Source: Secundilactobacillus kimchicus JCM 15530
GTDB taxonomy: Bacteria; Bacillota; Bacilli; Lactobacillales; Lactobacillaceae
DNA: 64,000 bases
Reading direction: 5' to 3'
Assembly: GCF_001433995.1 (NCBI RefSeq)
Contig: NZ_AZCX01000008.1
Coordinates: forward strand, 1-64,000
Of this stretch, positions 29,315 to 38,900 are shown piece after piece. The notes beneath the pieces were generated by a model. That model searched no databases. It was not told the origin of the DNA and worked only from the letters and a program-made list of their open reading frames with translations. Positions within the stretch are counted from its first letter, which is position 1; each line of letters opens with the position of its first letter. The position numbers and the translations under genes are program-made.

Positions 29315-30118
29315 CTAGTCGCCATCCATGTGATGATCAACCAGCCCTAACTCAGTTAAAAACGGGTGGCCCATTGCTGGAACCAACGGTGTGACGGTGG
29401 CCATGATACTAGCCGAAACATCAGCTAACGTTCGGCGAATCCCGAGTGCTTGACCAGTCCCCTGACCTTTAACCTCGATTAATAATGGCACGTACTCTCT
29501 TGTAAAACGGCCAAGGGTGGGATCGGTTGCAACGGATGATGTCACAATCAACCAGTCATCGGGTGATAATTGTTCACTTAACGTTGCAAGTTCGTGATCC
29601 ACCCACTCAAGCCACGTGGCAAAACCGCCAACGTCGCCTCTTAGCGAATGGGTTAACCCCGAGCCAAGACGTAAGTATTGCACGTTCTGATCAGCGCTTC
29701 GCACCATCTCAAATCCGGCACGGTCGTCATCCACAAGTAAAACGGGAAACGATATCCGATCAACGGGCATTGCACTGATAAGTTGCACCGAAGCAAACTG
29801 ACTTACCTGGTGTAACGTCCGATCAGCATCCCCCTGCCAGAGCTCCGCAAACCCAGTGTCTTGGTTCCAATTGGTCGTTTCGACGTGAACGCGGCCAAAG
29901 TAACCTAACGCTGAATCCACCGGCTCTATTCCGGCAATGGGGTGGTTAAATCGGACGTTGCCTAGTCCCCAACGTTGCATTGTGGGCACGCTAAACTCAG
30001 GTACCGATGAAGCCGTATGACCTAGGCCATCTGCGCCGACTGAATCGTAACGATTCGCCTCAGGCGCCTCGCCAAATCCAGTAGCAAACAGGTCTACGAT
30101 CACAATATGGTCTGGCAT
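29315..30118 (-). CDS. Phosphopentomutase-like protein lacking metal ligands (probable pseudoenzyme)
   Basis: 267 residues against about 390 for DeoB. The N-terminus (EAPEANRYDSVGADGLGHTA) and the stretch MQRWGLGNVR follow DeoB closely. The C-terminus follows its TREYVPLLIE and RRTLADVSASI segments. The cap domain is mostly gone. Sites that bind the two metals in DeoB are replaced: the ADHG motif reads SSVA, the His of DHTRE is Phe (RFTRE), and GHRRD reads GFEMV. The phospho-Thr motif DTTTGHWE is reduced to NQDTGFAE. Mutase or phosphatase activity is therefore unlikely; a binding or regulatory role, or recent decay, is possible. The frame is intact. GGAGG lies 13 bases before the ATG. nupC follows. 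Confidence 0.75.
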   Translation of the reverse strand: MPDHIVIVDLFATGFGEAPEANRYDSVGADGLGHTASSVPEFSVPTMQRWGLGNVRFNHPIAGIEPVDSALGYFGRVHVETTNWNQDTGFAELWQGDADRTLHQVSQFASVQLISAMPVDRISFPVLLVDDDRAGFEMVRSADQNVQYLRLGSGLTHSLRGDVGGFATWLEWVDHELATLSEQLSPDDWLIVTSSVATDPTLGRFTREYVPLLIEVKGQGTGQALGIRRTLADVSASIMATVTPLVPAMGHPFLTELGLVDHHMDGD

Positions 30119-30184
30119 AGTTGGTCATCCGCCTCCGTTTTTAACTAAGCCTTTCTACCTACGAAAGACCTCGTCGTTTATGAT

Positions 30185-30203
30185 ACCGTTTTTCCAAAAC
30201 GGT
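30185..30203 (-). promoter_or_regulatory. Inverted repeat in the phosphopentomutase-like gene promoter region
   Basis: ACCGTTTT-TCC-AAAACGGT, perfect 8-bp arms, 67 bp upstream of the ATG. TTGACA (30218-30213) and TTGACG (30235-30230) are nearby -35 candidates. Probably an operator. Confidence 0.5.
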
Positions 30204-30302
30204 GTAAATAAGTGTCAAAACGAGAATTCCGTCAACCCCTAGTGAGACGTGGAAATGATATAAATTTCATTTATAAGTGAACATAATTTCACTACCAAGG
30301 AT

Positions 30303-30515
30303 AAAAAAAGGACTCACTGTTGATTTCAACGGTAAATCCTTTAAGAGAAGACTATTAGCCTTCTGCCCCTGCCAAGGAACTTCATTATACGCCTCGGAGG
30401 AGATTGCCGTCTCGTGTAGTTGAGAAAATCTTCTCGCAATAAACACTTGTTACCAACAATAGCCGGAAACTGAAACGTCATCAGTCGTTTGTGACGCGTT
30501 CAAAGTTCCCAAGAC
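30303..30515 (-). ncRNA. Possible second structured RNA or leader with terminator
   Basis: No plausible gene. On the minus strand a GAGAAGA / TCTTCTC pair (30435-30429 with 30351-30345) closes a domain of about 90 nt containing CCTCCGAGG and CCTT-N-AAGG hairpins. A strong terminator hairpin (30338-30310) with seven Us follows. I found no convincing separate promoter, so it may be read-through from the longer RNA or an attenuated leader of the downstream gene. Confidence 0.4.
30310..30338 (-). terminator. Terminator of the 30.3-kb structured RNA
   Basis: 14-position stem with one mismatch (minus strand AGGATTTACCGTTG / CAACAGTGAGTCCT), followed by TTTTTTT. Confidence 0.75.
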
Positions 30516-31134
30516 AAAAACATAGGACTCAAGGGATGTGGTTAAGCTACAATCCCTGAGTCCTATGACACTTTGGAAGAGACGCGGCGATTAAACCCGT
30601 GAACCCGTTTCGTAAACATACACTTAATAATCTATCGCCTCATATTATCTTCATTTTCAGTCAGCTGCCGTGAACACTGTAATCGTACTGATCGTCGTTT
30701 CGATTCACCGCTAACCAAATCAGTAAGTCTGATACTTTCTAAAACTGGAACTTCAACCTGAATCTCATCACTTCGACTCTTTACGCTCCAAAGACTTTTC
30801 TTAGAGTCATCGCATAAACCCAGCCTACATGACATTCGAACCCTTTGTAACTCCTAAGATGATGCTGCTAAATCTAAGGCATTCGCACGTTTTGAGCAGA
30901 AACGCTAAGCTGAAACAAGCTATTCAATTGTTTGGTGTTACAAAAACTTAGGGGCTAGTGTTCGTTAGAAATCCGGTGGTGCTTTGAATCACACATGACG
31001 CTTTTTAAGCTTGAGAACAAACACTTTGTTTCTAAATTCGTTGTACCAATAAGGATCTACAAAACGGGTGTAAATCATAATCTTAGTGGTGCTACTTCAT
31101 TGAAACGCTGGGTTTGAATCCCATCTCTTCCACG
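30516..31134 (-). ncRNA. Long structured noncoding RNA, about 620 nt; candidate ROOL-class RNA
   Basis: Transcription is predicted from TTGTAA (31168-31163), a 17-bp spacer and TATATT (31145-31140), starting near 31133. The RNA begins with GGAAGAGA (31131-31124), which pairs perfectly with TCTCTTCC (30582-30575), closing a domain of 557 nt. A terminator hairpin and U-tract follow at once (30567-30516). Internal stems are visible: TGGG-N-CCCA at the 5' end, GGCGAT / ATCGCC near the 3' end, GACTC-N-GAGTC in the middle. No frame inside has an SD or family resemblance. The size, closing stem and lactobacillus host fit ROOL (about 580 nt; an abundant long RNA of this kind is known in L. salivarius). 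GOLLD or a new class remain possible, since I could not test the sequence against a model. Confidence 0.7.
30521..30567 (-). terminator. Terminator of the long noncoding RNA
   Basis: CATAGGACTCA-GGGAT / ATCCCTTGAGTCCTATG on the minus strand, about 16 bp with one bulge, followed by TTTTTG. Confidence 0.88.
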
Positions 31135-31139
31135 TCCTT

Positions 31140-31168
31140 AATATACCATATCATGTAACCGGTTACAA
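31140..31168 (-). promoter_or_regulatory. Promoter of the long noncoding RNA
   Basis: TTGTAA - 17 bp - TATATT on the minus strand, seven bases before the closing stem. A TAACCGGTTA palindrome overlaps the -35 and spacer and may be an operator. Confidence 0.75.
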
Positions 31169-31224
31169 CAAAAAAGCCGCTAAAATTCAAAAATTTTTTT
31201 CGACCGGCTAAAACGCCCGTAAAA

Positions 31225-31431
31225 CAAGAAAGAAGCCAGACTGCTGGGGGGCAGCCTGGCTTCCAATTGACTGAATAAACGAACCTAATTTGAGGTACTC
31301 CTTGGGAGAAAATACAATGCTTTTGGATAGTATTCTAGGGGTGAACTGGGTGAATCCACCGTCGGAGTATTCTCTGAGATTCGACTATTCTTCTGTCATG
31401 ACTTGACGCGGTTTGGTTCATCGCCATCCGC
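31225..31431 (-). ncRNA. Small structured RNA, about 205 nt, 6S-like in size
   Basis: TATAAT (31443-31438) is preceded by TTGTTT at a 16-bp spacing, giving a start near 31431. A terminator ends the transcript near 31225. Near its ends GAACC and GGTTC can pair, and a GGTGGATTCACC hairpin lies near the middle, so the fold is rod-like. Length and shape would fit 6S RNA, but I cannot confirm the central bubble or the template site, and other small RNAs are possible. No SD-led frame is present. Confidence 0.6.
31232..31263 (-). terminator. Terminator of the 205-nt RNA
   Basis: 13-bp stem GAAGCCAGGCTGC / GCAGTCTGGCTTC with one mismatch, then TTTCTTGTTTT on the minus strand. Confidence 0.85.
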
Positions 31432-31443
31432 AAATTCATTATA

Positions 31444-31953
31444 ACAAAATGCTCCCGAAAAACAAATAATACATTACCAGTTTTTTGTCCTTTGTTTGCT
31501 TCGTTCTTCAGCTTTATACAAATATAAACAACATGTTCACTAAATAAAATTATTTTTATGCATACTTTACGTCAAATATACACTTTCAATCAGCTGTCAC
31601 ATTTCTTGGAACATCCCCAGACCCGGCCAGAAAATCGCTAATTTTTTTCATCAAAAACTAATAAACGGCTGTAAAAACGGGTATTTTTTACCACGATTTT
31701 TTTTATTTTTATCCCCCTCATTCGGCGGGCACGCTTTTTAAGCCAAAAATCTGATGGGTACTTTGACGCTTCTCAACTGAGATAATATGCAAAAATCGAG
31801 CCAATGTTATTAACAAATTTTACATCAATTATTTTACTAAATTTCACAATTTTTTCGCCATGCCACTGATTTGGCCAATCTCCCTAATAAGCCCAGTATA
31901 TCAACGTTCACAGACTGAGGCAAGTTGTGTATTTAACCCCTCTTTTTTCAAAC
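31444..31953. other. AT-rich intergenic stretch without a gene
   Basis: About 510 bp of AT-rich sequence with homopolymer runs and frequent stops in all frames. Apart from the -35 element of the 205-nt RNA at its left end, I see no gene or convincing promoter. Confidence 0.6.
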
Positions 31954-32001
31954 AAAAAAATTTCTGTAATCAAATTTTTTTGATCAATCAGAAATTTTTT
32001 T
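31954..32001 (-). terminator. Terminator after rpiA
   Basis: AAAAAAATTTCTG / CAGAAATTTTTTT arms with an inner ATCAAA / TTTGAT stem, ending in a U-run on the minus strand. Confidence 0.8.
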
Positions 32002-32023
32002 AAAAAAAAGCTAGGAAAATAGA

Positions 32024-32704
32024 CTACTTGTTCATTAGTTTCGTGCCATCTTGCCCACCAATGACCACTGTCTGGGTCATATCGAGGAACAACCCATGCT
32101 CAACAACGCCGGTCATGTTGCTAAGCTTGTCTGCTAATGCGTATGGGTCGTCAATCTGGTCTAAATGCAAGTCAATAATAATGTTACCTTCATCTGTTTC
32201 GAATGGTTGGCCATCAACCAACCGAACTTCTGGACGATAGCCCAGATCAGCCATCCGCTTAACCAGTTGTTTGTGGCCGTATGCGAGCACCTCGACAGGT
32301 AGTGGGAACTTGCCTAGTTGATCCACAACCTTACTTTCATCAACAATCCAAGCACAGGTCTTCGAATTCGTTGCAACTAACTTTTCCCAGGTTTGGGCAC
32401 CGCCACCACCCTTAATCCCGTTTAGGTCAGGGTCCACTTCGTCCGCACCATCAATGGTAATGTCGATTTGATCGACATCGTCCAATGATTTGATTTCCAT
32501 TCCGAGCTCGCGGCCGTAATCGGCAGTCCGCTTAGACGTCGGCACACCAATAAAGTGCACGCCATCCTTTTTGATTCGTTCGCCAAGGGCGTCAAGTAAG
32601 TAACGAACGGTACTCCCCGTTCCGAGCCCAACGGTCATGCCGTCTTCAACCAAGTCAGCCGCGCGATAGCCAGCTTCTTTTTTTAACTCATCTTGTGATT
32701 TCAT
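32024..32704 (-). CDS. rpiA: Ribose-5-phosphate isomerase A
   Basis: 226 residues. The substrate-binding and catalytic motifs are present: GLGTGSTVRYLLDAL near residue 26, DGADEVD with the key acids near residue 85, KGGGGA near 98, and the DGNxxxD-like segment DEGNIIIDLHL. It interconverts ribose 5-phosphate and ribulose 5-phosphate in the pentose phosphate and phosphoketolase routes and can process ribose from nucleosides. GGGAGG lies five bases before the ATG. It is monocistronic, with its own promoter and terminator. Confidence 0.96.
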   Translation of the reverse strand: MKSQDELKKEAGYRAADLVEDGMTVGLGTGSTVRYLLDALGERIKKDGVHFIGVPTSKRTADYGRELGMEIKSLDDVDQIDITIDGADEVDPDLNGIKGGGGAQTWEKLVATNSKTCAWIVDESKVVDQLGKFPLPVEVLAYGHKQLVKRMADLGYRPEVRLVDGQPFETDEGNIIIDLHLDQIDDPYALADKLSNMTGVVEHGLFLDMTQTVVIGGQDGTKLMNK

Positions 32705-32760
32705 GTGAGCCTCCCAGCAAAGTTAGTAAATCGTTTTGATAAATTTCATTTCCATTGTTA

Positions 32761-32789
32761 ATGGTACTTTTTAATCGCAATTGGGTCAA
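32761..32789 (-). promoter_or_regulatory. rpiA promoter
   Basis: TTGACC (32789-32784), 17-bp spacer, TACCAT (32766-32761) on the minus strand, about 57 bp before the ATG. Confidence 0.6.
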
Positions 32790-32819
32790 GATGAAAGCGC
32801 CCTCTAAACCTTAAATCCA

Positions 32820-32850
32820 TTAGGTAAACAAATGACTTCTGTTTACCTAA
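32820..32850. promoter_or_regulatory. Long-armed inverted repeat upstream of rpiA
   Basis: TTAGGTAAACA - 9 bp - TGTTTACCTAA, perfect 11-bp arms, 31 bp upstream of the rpiA -35. It may be an operator for a sugar-responsive regulator or a second hairpin behind the adhesin terminator. Confidence 0.5.
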
Positions 32851-32860
32851 TCCACGCAAA

Positions 32861-32894
32861 AAACGACGAGCCAAAATGTTGAGGCTCGTCGTTT
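32861..32894 (-). terminator. Terminator after the LPXTG adhesin
   Basis: AAACGACGAGCC / GGCTCGTCGTTT, 12-bp perfect arms, followed by TTTTG on the minus strand. Confidence 0.88.
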
Positions 32895-32912
32895 CAAGGT
32901 TGCGCTTCGGTA

Positions 32913-35900
32913 CTAATTCCGCTTGCGAGACACCCACAAGGCCATCGCAAGTAACGTCAATCCGCCAAAACCGGCTAAAACAAGAAGCCAGTTGGCCGCT
33001 AAGAATTCGCCCGTTTGTGGCAGGAAGCCTTTGCCTGGTGTTGTGCCTGCCGGAGTCGTCGTCCCCGTACCCGAAGCTCCAGTGACCCCTGATGGGCCAG
33101 CTGCACCCATCGCTCCGGTGGTTCCAGTCGTCCCCGTCATTCCCCCACCACCAACGAAACTTGGCAAATCTGCTAATTCCGGCGTTGTTGGGTCGTGGGA
33201 TTCTGGTAGGTCCGTTAAGCGGTACGCATTCGTGTAGTGCACCGTATTTTGAGACGTGCATTGATCATGCACCGTTCCCGATACAACGCGGGTATCACGA
33301 GCCGTGCCTGTCCCTTGCGCCACGCTTGTCACATAACCATCTGCTGAATAGTCAGCTTCTTCAATATGGTAGCTCGTCCCGTTCAACAGTTGGAACCGGA
33401 TCGTCTCGCCGTGTTTTAATTCAACGGAAGCTCGGCCTTGTTCATCGAGGTGCAGTTGCCCAGTGACACTCGGGCTTGAACTAGACACTTTCACGTAAGG
33501 CACAAGCCCCGTCACTGGCCGCTGATCCGCGTCAGTAAACTGAACTGTAAAGTTGAATGCCCGATCATCATTCACGACACCTGTCACCGACTTCGATAAC
33601 GTTAACCACGTGTTGATTGGGGTCGTCTCACGGGTGTTCGTGAAGGCGATTCGGGTCGTTTGACCATCCTGAATCGTCACAACCCCCGTCTTAGCTCCCG
33701 CAACACTGGCTTGCAAGCCCACTTTATGGGTCGTCACAAAACCGTCACCGTTAGTCTCAGTCACCGTGACCCGCTGTTGTGGCAACAGATGATGAAGGGT
33801 TAGCCGTTCATCTGCTTTCAGGTGAACCGTCGCCACCCCTTGATGAACCGCTACTTGGACCGACTGATCGCCCTTGGCCGTGTGATGGGTCGCCGATACC
33901 TGCCGATTCAGGGTTGTGTCAACGGCCAGGTCATGATTCAAGAATGTGATGTCAAAGGTGAAGTCTCGGTTCCGATCGGTTTCGGATAAGTCCCCGGCAA
34001 CCGTTTTTTCAACTTGTAATTCACCAGACGCTACCGCGTTCACAAAATGCACATCGGTCAAACTCGTACCAGAAAGTGCCATGGCTTTTGTCGCCAGCCC
34101 GTCCACGTATGCCCCACCGTTCAGTGACCACTTAGTTGTCATCTGTTCAATGGTTGGCGCTGTTTCCCGGACGGTGTATGATCCAAGGGTTAGTCCGCTC
34201 AAGCGAACTGTTTGGCCACCCTTGACCGTCACCATCAATTTCCCCGCGTCAAATTTTAGGTTGGCGTTAACTTCAATCACCTGACCGTCAGCGTCAATTC
34301 GTTCAAGTAGAATCGGGCCGGTCACGTCGAGGTCGGCCGCGGCTTCCACCACAAATTCATAGTCTTCATCAGCATCAACTGGTCCCGTCACCGTTTTGTT
34401 GAGCTGTAACTCAGCGGTTTGATGTCGCTCGTTTTTGAACCGCAAATGCTGAGTGGTTTGCCCAATTTCAATTTCAGGTAACTCAGTTGCGTCATAAGCC
34501 TTGTATGCCCCGTTGTTCAGTGACCAGTACGGCGTCATATCAGACACTGTCGCCTCGGAGACACTGATGCCCACGCCTGCCGGTAAATCTGTCAGGTGCA
34601 GCGTTTCCCCGTGCTGCAAGTGCACAGTGGCTTCACCGTTCTTGAAGGTCACCGTCATTTTTTTTTCGTTGATTGTTGCATGATACTGACCGTCAGGCAT
34701 CCGGTCAGCATTTTTCGTCAGCTTCAGGTTAAACTTAAAGTCTTGTTTCAAATCGCCAGGCTCCGCCCCCGACACCACTTTGGTTAACGTGAAATCGCCG
34801 GTTGACAACGTATTGGTGAAGACAACGTTCAGCTGTTGGTTTGCTTCCAACGGCAGATTAGCCGCGATTAGCCCCGAACCGGCCTGCTGATTTGCTGTCC
34901 AAGTGGTCGTCATTCCCGCCACTTCAGGATCGTTTTCACTGACCTGGTAACTCGCAAGTGGCAATTCGTCGAGGATGATGACTTGCCCAGCGGTCAAATT
35001 AACGAGAGCTTCGCCGTTAACAAACGCTACGTTGTAAGTGTATTCCGCTTGGCTCTCACCCTTAGTGTAAACCTGTGCTGGTACACTCCCAGCATAACTA
35101 TCATCACTAGATTTAATCGCGAAGGTAAAGGTTTCTTCTGAACTCACCTTGCCCTGGCCCACTTTCTCAATCCGAAGTTTACCTTCCGGCTCGCGAGTGT
35201 TGGTAAAGGCAGCACCAACCGTCTTGTTCATCTTTATCGTTACAGTTGCCTTAGCCCCGTCACCCGACGCGCCAGCCAAGTCTTTCCAAGTGGTCGTAAA
35301 GCCATGCTGGGCTTCTTCTTCAATCGTAAACTGCATCTCGCTTGGCAGATTAACGATTTTCAAGTGTTCAGCATGTGCAAGCGTCACTGTTGCAACCCCG
35401 TTTTCAAAAGTTATCTCTTTTTGTTTGGTATTTCCTTCAACATCGAAGGTGCCCTCAAACTGATCGTCTGAAGTCGTAATCCGGAACTTAAAGTCTCGCG
35501 TTTCATCCTGATCGCGACCATTAACCACCGTCTTATGCAGTTCAAGGTCACCAACCCGTGGCGCATTGGTGATGGTAATTCCGCTGGTTTTACCGTCAGC
35601 CAGCGAGACCGGTTTAGTCGTATAGCGGTCACCATTAGCCTCACCACTTGGTGAACTGATCACGTCATACTGACTGGCTCCTAATTCTGTCGCCGATAAT
35701 TGGAGCGAATGCGGCAGGCCAACGACACTAAGGCTTTCATTGGCTTTCAACTGAAGGCTCGTTTTCCACTCATTGTCGTCGATCTTAAATTGCATTTGAC
35801 CAGTCACCAGTCGAACCTTTAAACGTGAGTGGGTTTGACCGTCCGATCCAGAAATCGTGCCGTCAAAGGTCGTATTCTCCGAATCAAACTTGTCAGCGGC

Positions 35901-38900
35901 GGCCACTTCAAAGTTGAATGTTTGGCCAGTCAACACGTTTCGCGGATCATCCACTGTCTTGGTCAAGACAAAGTCCCCAGCCCGTTTCGCATTTCTAAAG
36001 AAAACGTGGCGCGTTTGGTCGTCATCCAACGTGATAACGGATGACTCGGTACCCACTGTCATCTGCTCGTTATCGACTGCCACCGTGGTTTCGTAGTTCG
36101 CATCGGTCGACTTCACTTCTTCAACTTGGTACTGCCACTTGTCTGAGGTGCCCGGAATCAAGACTGGCAAATTAATCACTTCTAACTTCCCGCCCGCTTC
36201 AATGGTCACCGTCGCTTCACCGTGGTGGAAGACGACTTTTTTAGCGGACCCTTCAACCTGATAACTGTTATTAAACCTTGTATCAACTTCACCATTACCC
36301 GTCACAGCCCGGATTTTAAAGGTGAAAACATTCAGGCCTAAGTCGCCTGCCACCGTCTTGCGAATCAATAGGTGGCCAGTCTTCCCGATGGGATAGTTGG
36401 TAATGGTTCGCTCTGACTCCTCGAGTTTTTCATACGACGCATACGTAAACTCAAACGGTTCAATATTCGAGTCATAACCCGCTTTTGCGTTCACTTCAAC
36501 CAACCGGTACTTCGGATCTTGAGCTAAGTGGTAAAATTCCAAGAATCCTTCAGGGGTCACCGCAACGTCATCATACGTCTCATGAAGGAGGTTCTCGGCC
36601 ACTTTCCAAGCACCGGTCGTCGCGTCATATTGTTCAAGCCGGAACTTTGCCCCGGTTTGAGGTTGATTTTTTTCATCAACCTTAAAGAATCTGGCCGAGA
36701 ATTCCGACAGTAAGGCCTCCGAACTAATATTAGCCGTATAGGACGTTTGAATCCGCCACAGATTAGACTTCATTTCAACTGCATTACTATACCAGTCCGA
36801 ATTGCTCGACGATTCAGCCGTTTTAATCGTTGCATACTGTAGTAACACTGGTTTAGTCAAACTTGCCATTCGGATGGTAAACGACTTACCATCCGCTGCC
36901 GGAACGAGATCGTAATCGACGCCTCTCGTCAGCTGTTTTTGACTATTGGGGACAACTGTCGGAACGTACTTATTCCCCTGCCTCTCATGGGTAACGTCCA
37001 CGGTATACAAATTGAATTTATCCTCGGAAAACGCGTACTCGTGACTACCTGTTAACGCATCTTTAATCACCACATTTTCGTGTTTTTCACCGCGAGCGTT
37101 CAGGATTACTTTCCAATTTATTTGCCCCTTTTCCTCATTCCACTCAGCGGTTTTATTCGCGTACAAACCGTTCAAGGACACCTCTTGGCTGGCTTTAACC
37201 TCTTTGAAGTCAAGGTCGTTGTACGAGACCTTTGCGGCATTCTTGAAGATGGCTTTTTCTGGCTGAGTCTTGCCTTCTTCAACCTGCCAAGCATTCCAGT
37301 CAATGGGTGTATCAAACCGCAAGGCCAACCGATCGTACTTCGTCGGGCCCTTCATCTGAATGGTGATTTTAACCAGGTTGGCATCCTCCTCATCCTTAAC
37401 TATCCTGATGTCGTAGGCGTCTTCTGGAATCGGATTGTCCTTGACCACCAATTGATGGTTCTGGCCCACCTCCACTTCATGAAGCGTAAAATCCCGACTC
37501 GTCAAATAGCTTAAATAATTTGGTGTGCCATCGTTCAATTTTTCAGCCACCGTAATCTCTTGTACATTTCCTTCCCCGCCAAATACCGTGTTCCAACGAG
37601 TCCCAAACCCAACCGTCCACGTCACTGAACTGGTCTTATCAGGGTCATCACTTAGGTTCAGCTTACCCTCTTTAAATCCGTTATGGGCAATTGGCGATGG
37701 AATCCAGACGGTGGCGTCATCTTTTTCCCATAAAACTCGCGAATTATAAGTGCTCTTCGCTGAGACCTTATTCACGTGAGTCACTACCTGATCATCAGCA
37801 TTCGCATCCGGCCAATCGTGACGGGTTACAATTTTGATGGTCACTGGACCAGGTGAGTAGCTTTCATCCAAAGTGAACTTTATGGCATTGGGTTCTTTGT
37901 CCGTACCAGCTTCAGGTACGAAGTGATAGTTGTGCTCTTTCGAATCATAATCGCCATCAGAGTACCCAAAAACGTGTGCCGAATATTTGTTTCCATTTAC
38001 TAATACTTGTGACACACCGTCTTTCGTCACGCCCGTCGGCAATAAGTCAACAATCTCCACCGTCTCAAAATCATGTCTGGGAATCGTCAACGTCCACTCG
38101 ACCTTGGCTTTATTCTCTGAAGCCGAATAGTCAAACGTCCCGGTCTTTTGAATTAAAAATTTCTCTGTGACGTTAGCACTCGTCTTTTGCGAAATTGTAT
38201 CAAGTTTCGCGGTGATGTCGTTGTCGATTGCGTCTAAATCGCCTTCACCATCAACCGTTTTGGCGACCGATTTAAACGTCAAAGACAGTGTCGGATTTGA
38301 TTTCAAAGCTTCGACCAGCTCATCTAACTCACGCCCTTGATCAATCGTCAACGTGAGCTGTCGCTCGTTATCGGGATTAATTTCAGACTTAAATAAGCTC
38401 GTATAGTCCTGCGACGACCCCACCGCCACTTTCAGGTCAAGCTTCTCTGCCTCAAACGCTTGCGGGCCTCTGAGTGTATCCGTTAAGGTCAACGTCCTGA
38501 GCAAGCCTTCGGTAATTTCGTACCCCGCCAAATCCACGTCAACCTGCCAAGTATACGTCCCTTCGGATTGCGCATAATCTAACAATTGCTTATCTAACCC
38601 GTAGGCAGAAACGGAAGCCGTAACTTCTTTACTAATTGGGTCACCGTCCTGCTGAACCTGGGCAGCATTCTTAAAGAGTACTTGGTCATTGGCCTCTTGA
38701 TATTCGGTGTAGATGGTAAATTCAAGATTGTCCGTGACCTCCAGATAAGACGGTTCCTCTTCATCACCGACCGCCACCTTTTTTGCAGCAACCACCAGCT
38801 TGTCATTTTCAATCTTCGCCGTGAAATACTCGCTGACATCCTTGTCACCCATTCTCACCAGGATCTTATTATCTGTTGGTGTCACTAAACTGTGGTTACC

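Noticed and set aside
30632-30835. 67-residue minus-strand frame within the long RNA
   Set aside because: No SD, no recognisable protein, and it lies inside a promoter-closing-stem-terminator unit.
31105-31131. tRNA or tmRNA-like T-arm (GGGTTTGAATCCC next to a 7-bp acceptor-like pairing)
   Set aside because: It is on the strand opposite to the promoter and terminator, has T in place of the invariant loop C, lacks CCA and any tag frame. Better read as the terminal stem and a 5' hairpin of the minus-strand RNA.
32758-33261. 167-residue minus-strand frame
   Set aside because: Out-of-frame shadow of the adhesin C-terminus running through the adhesin terminator.
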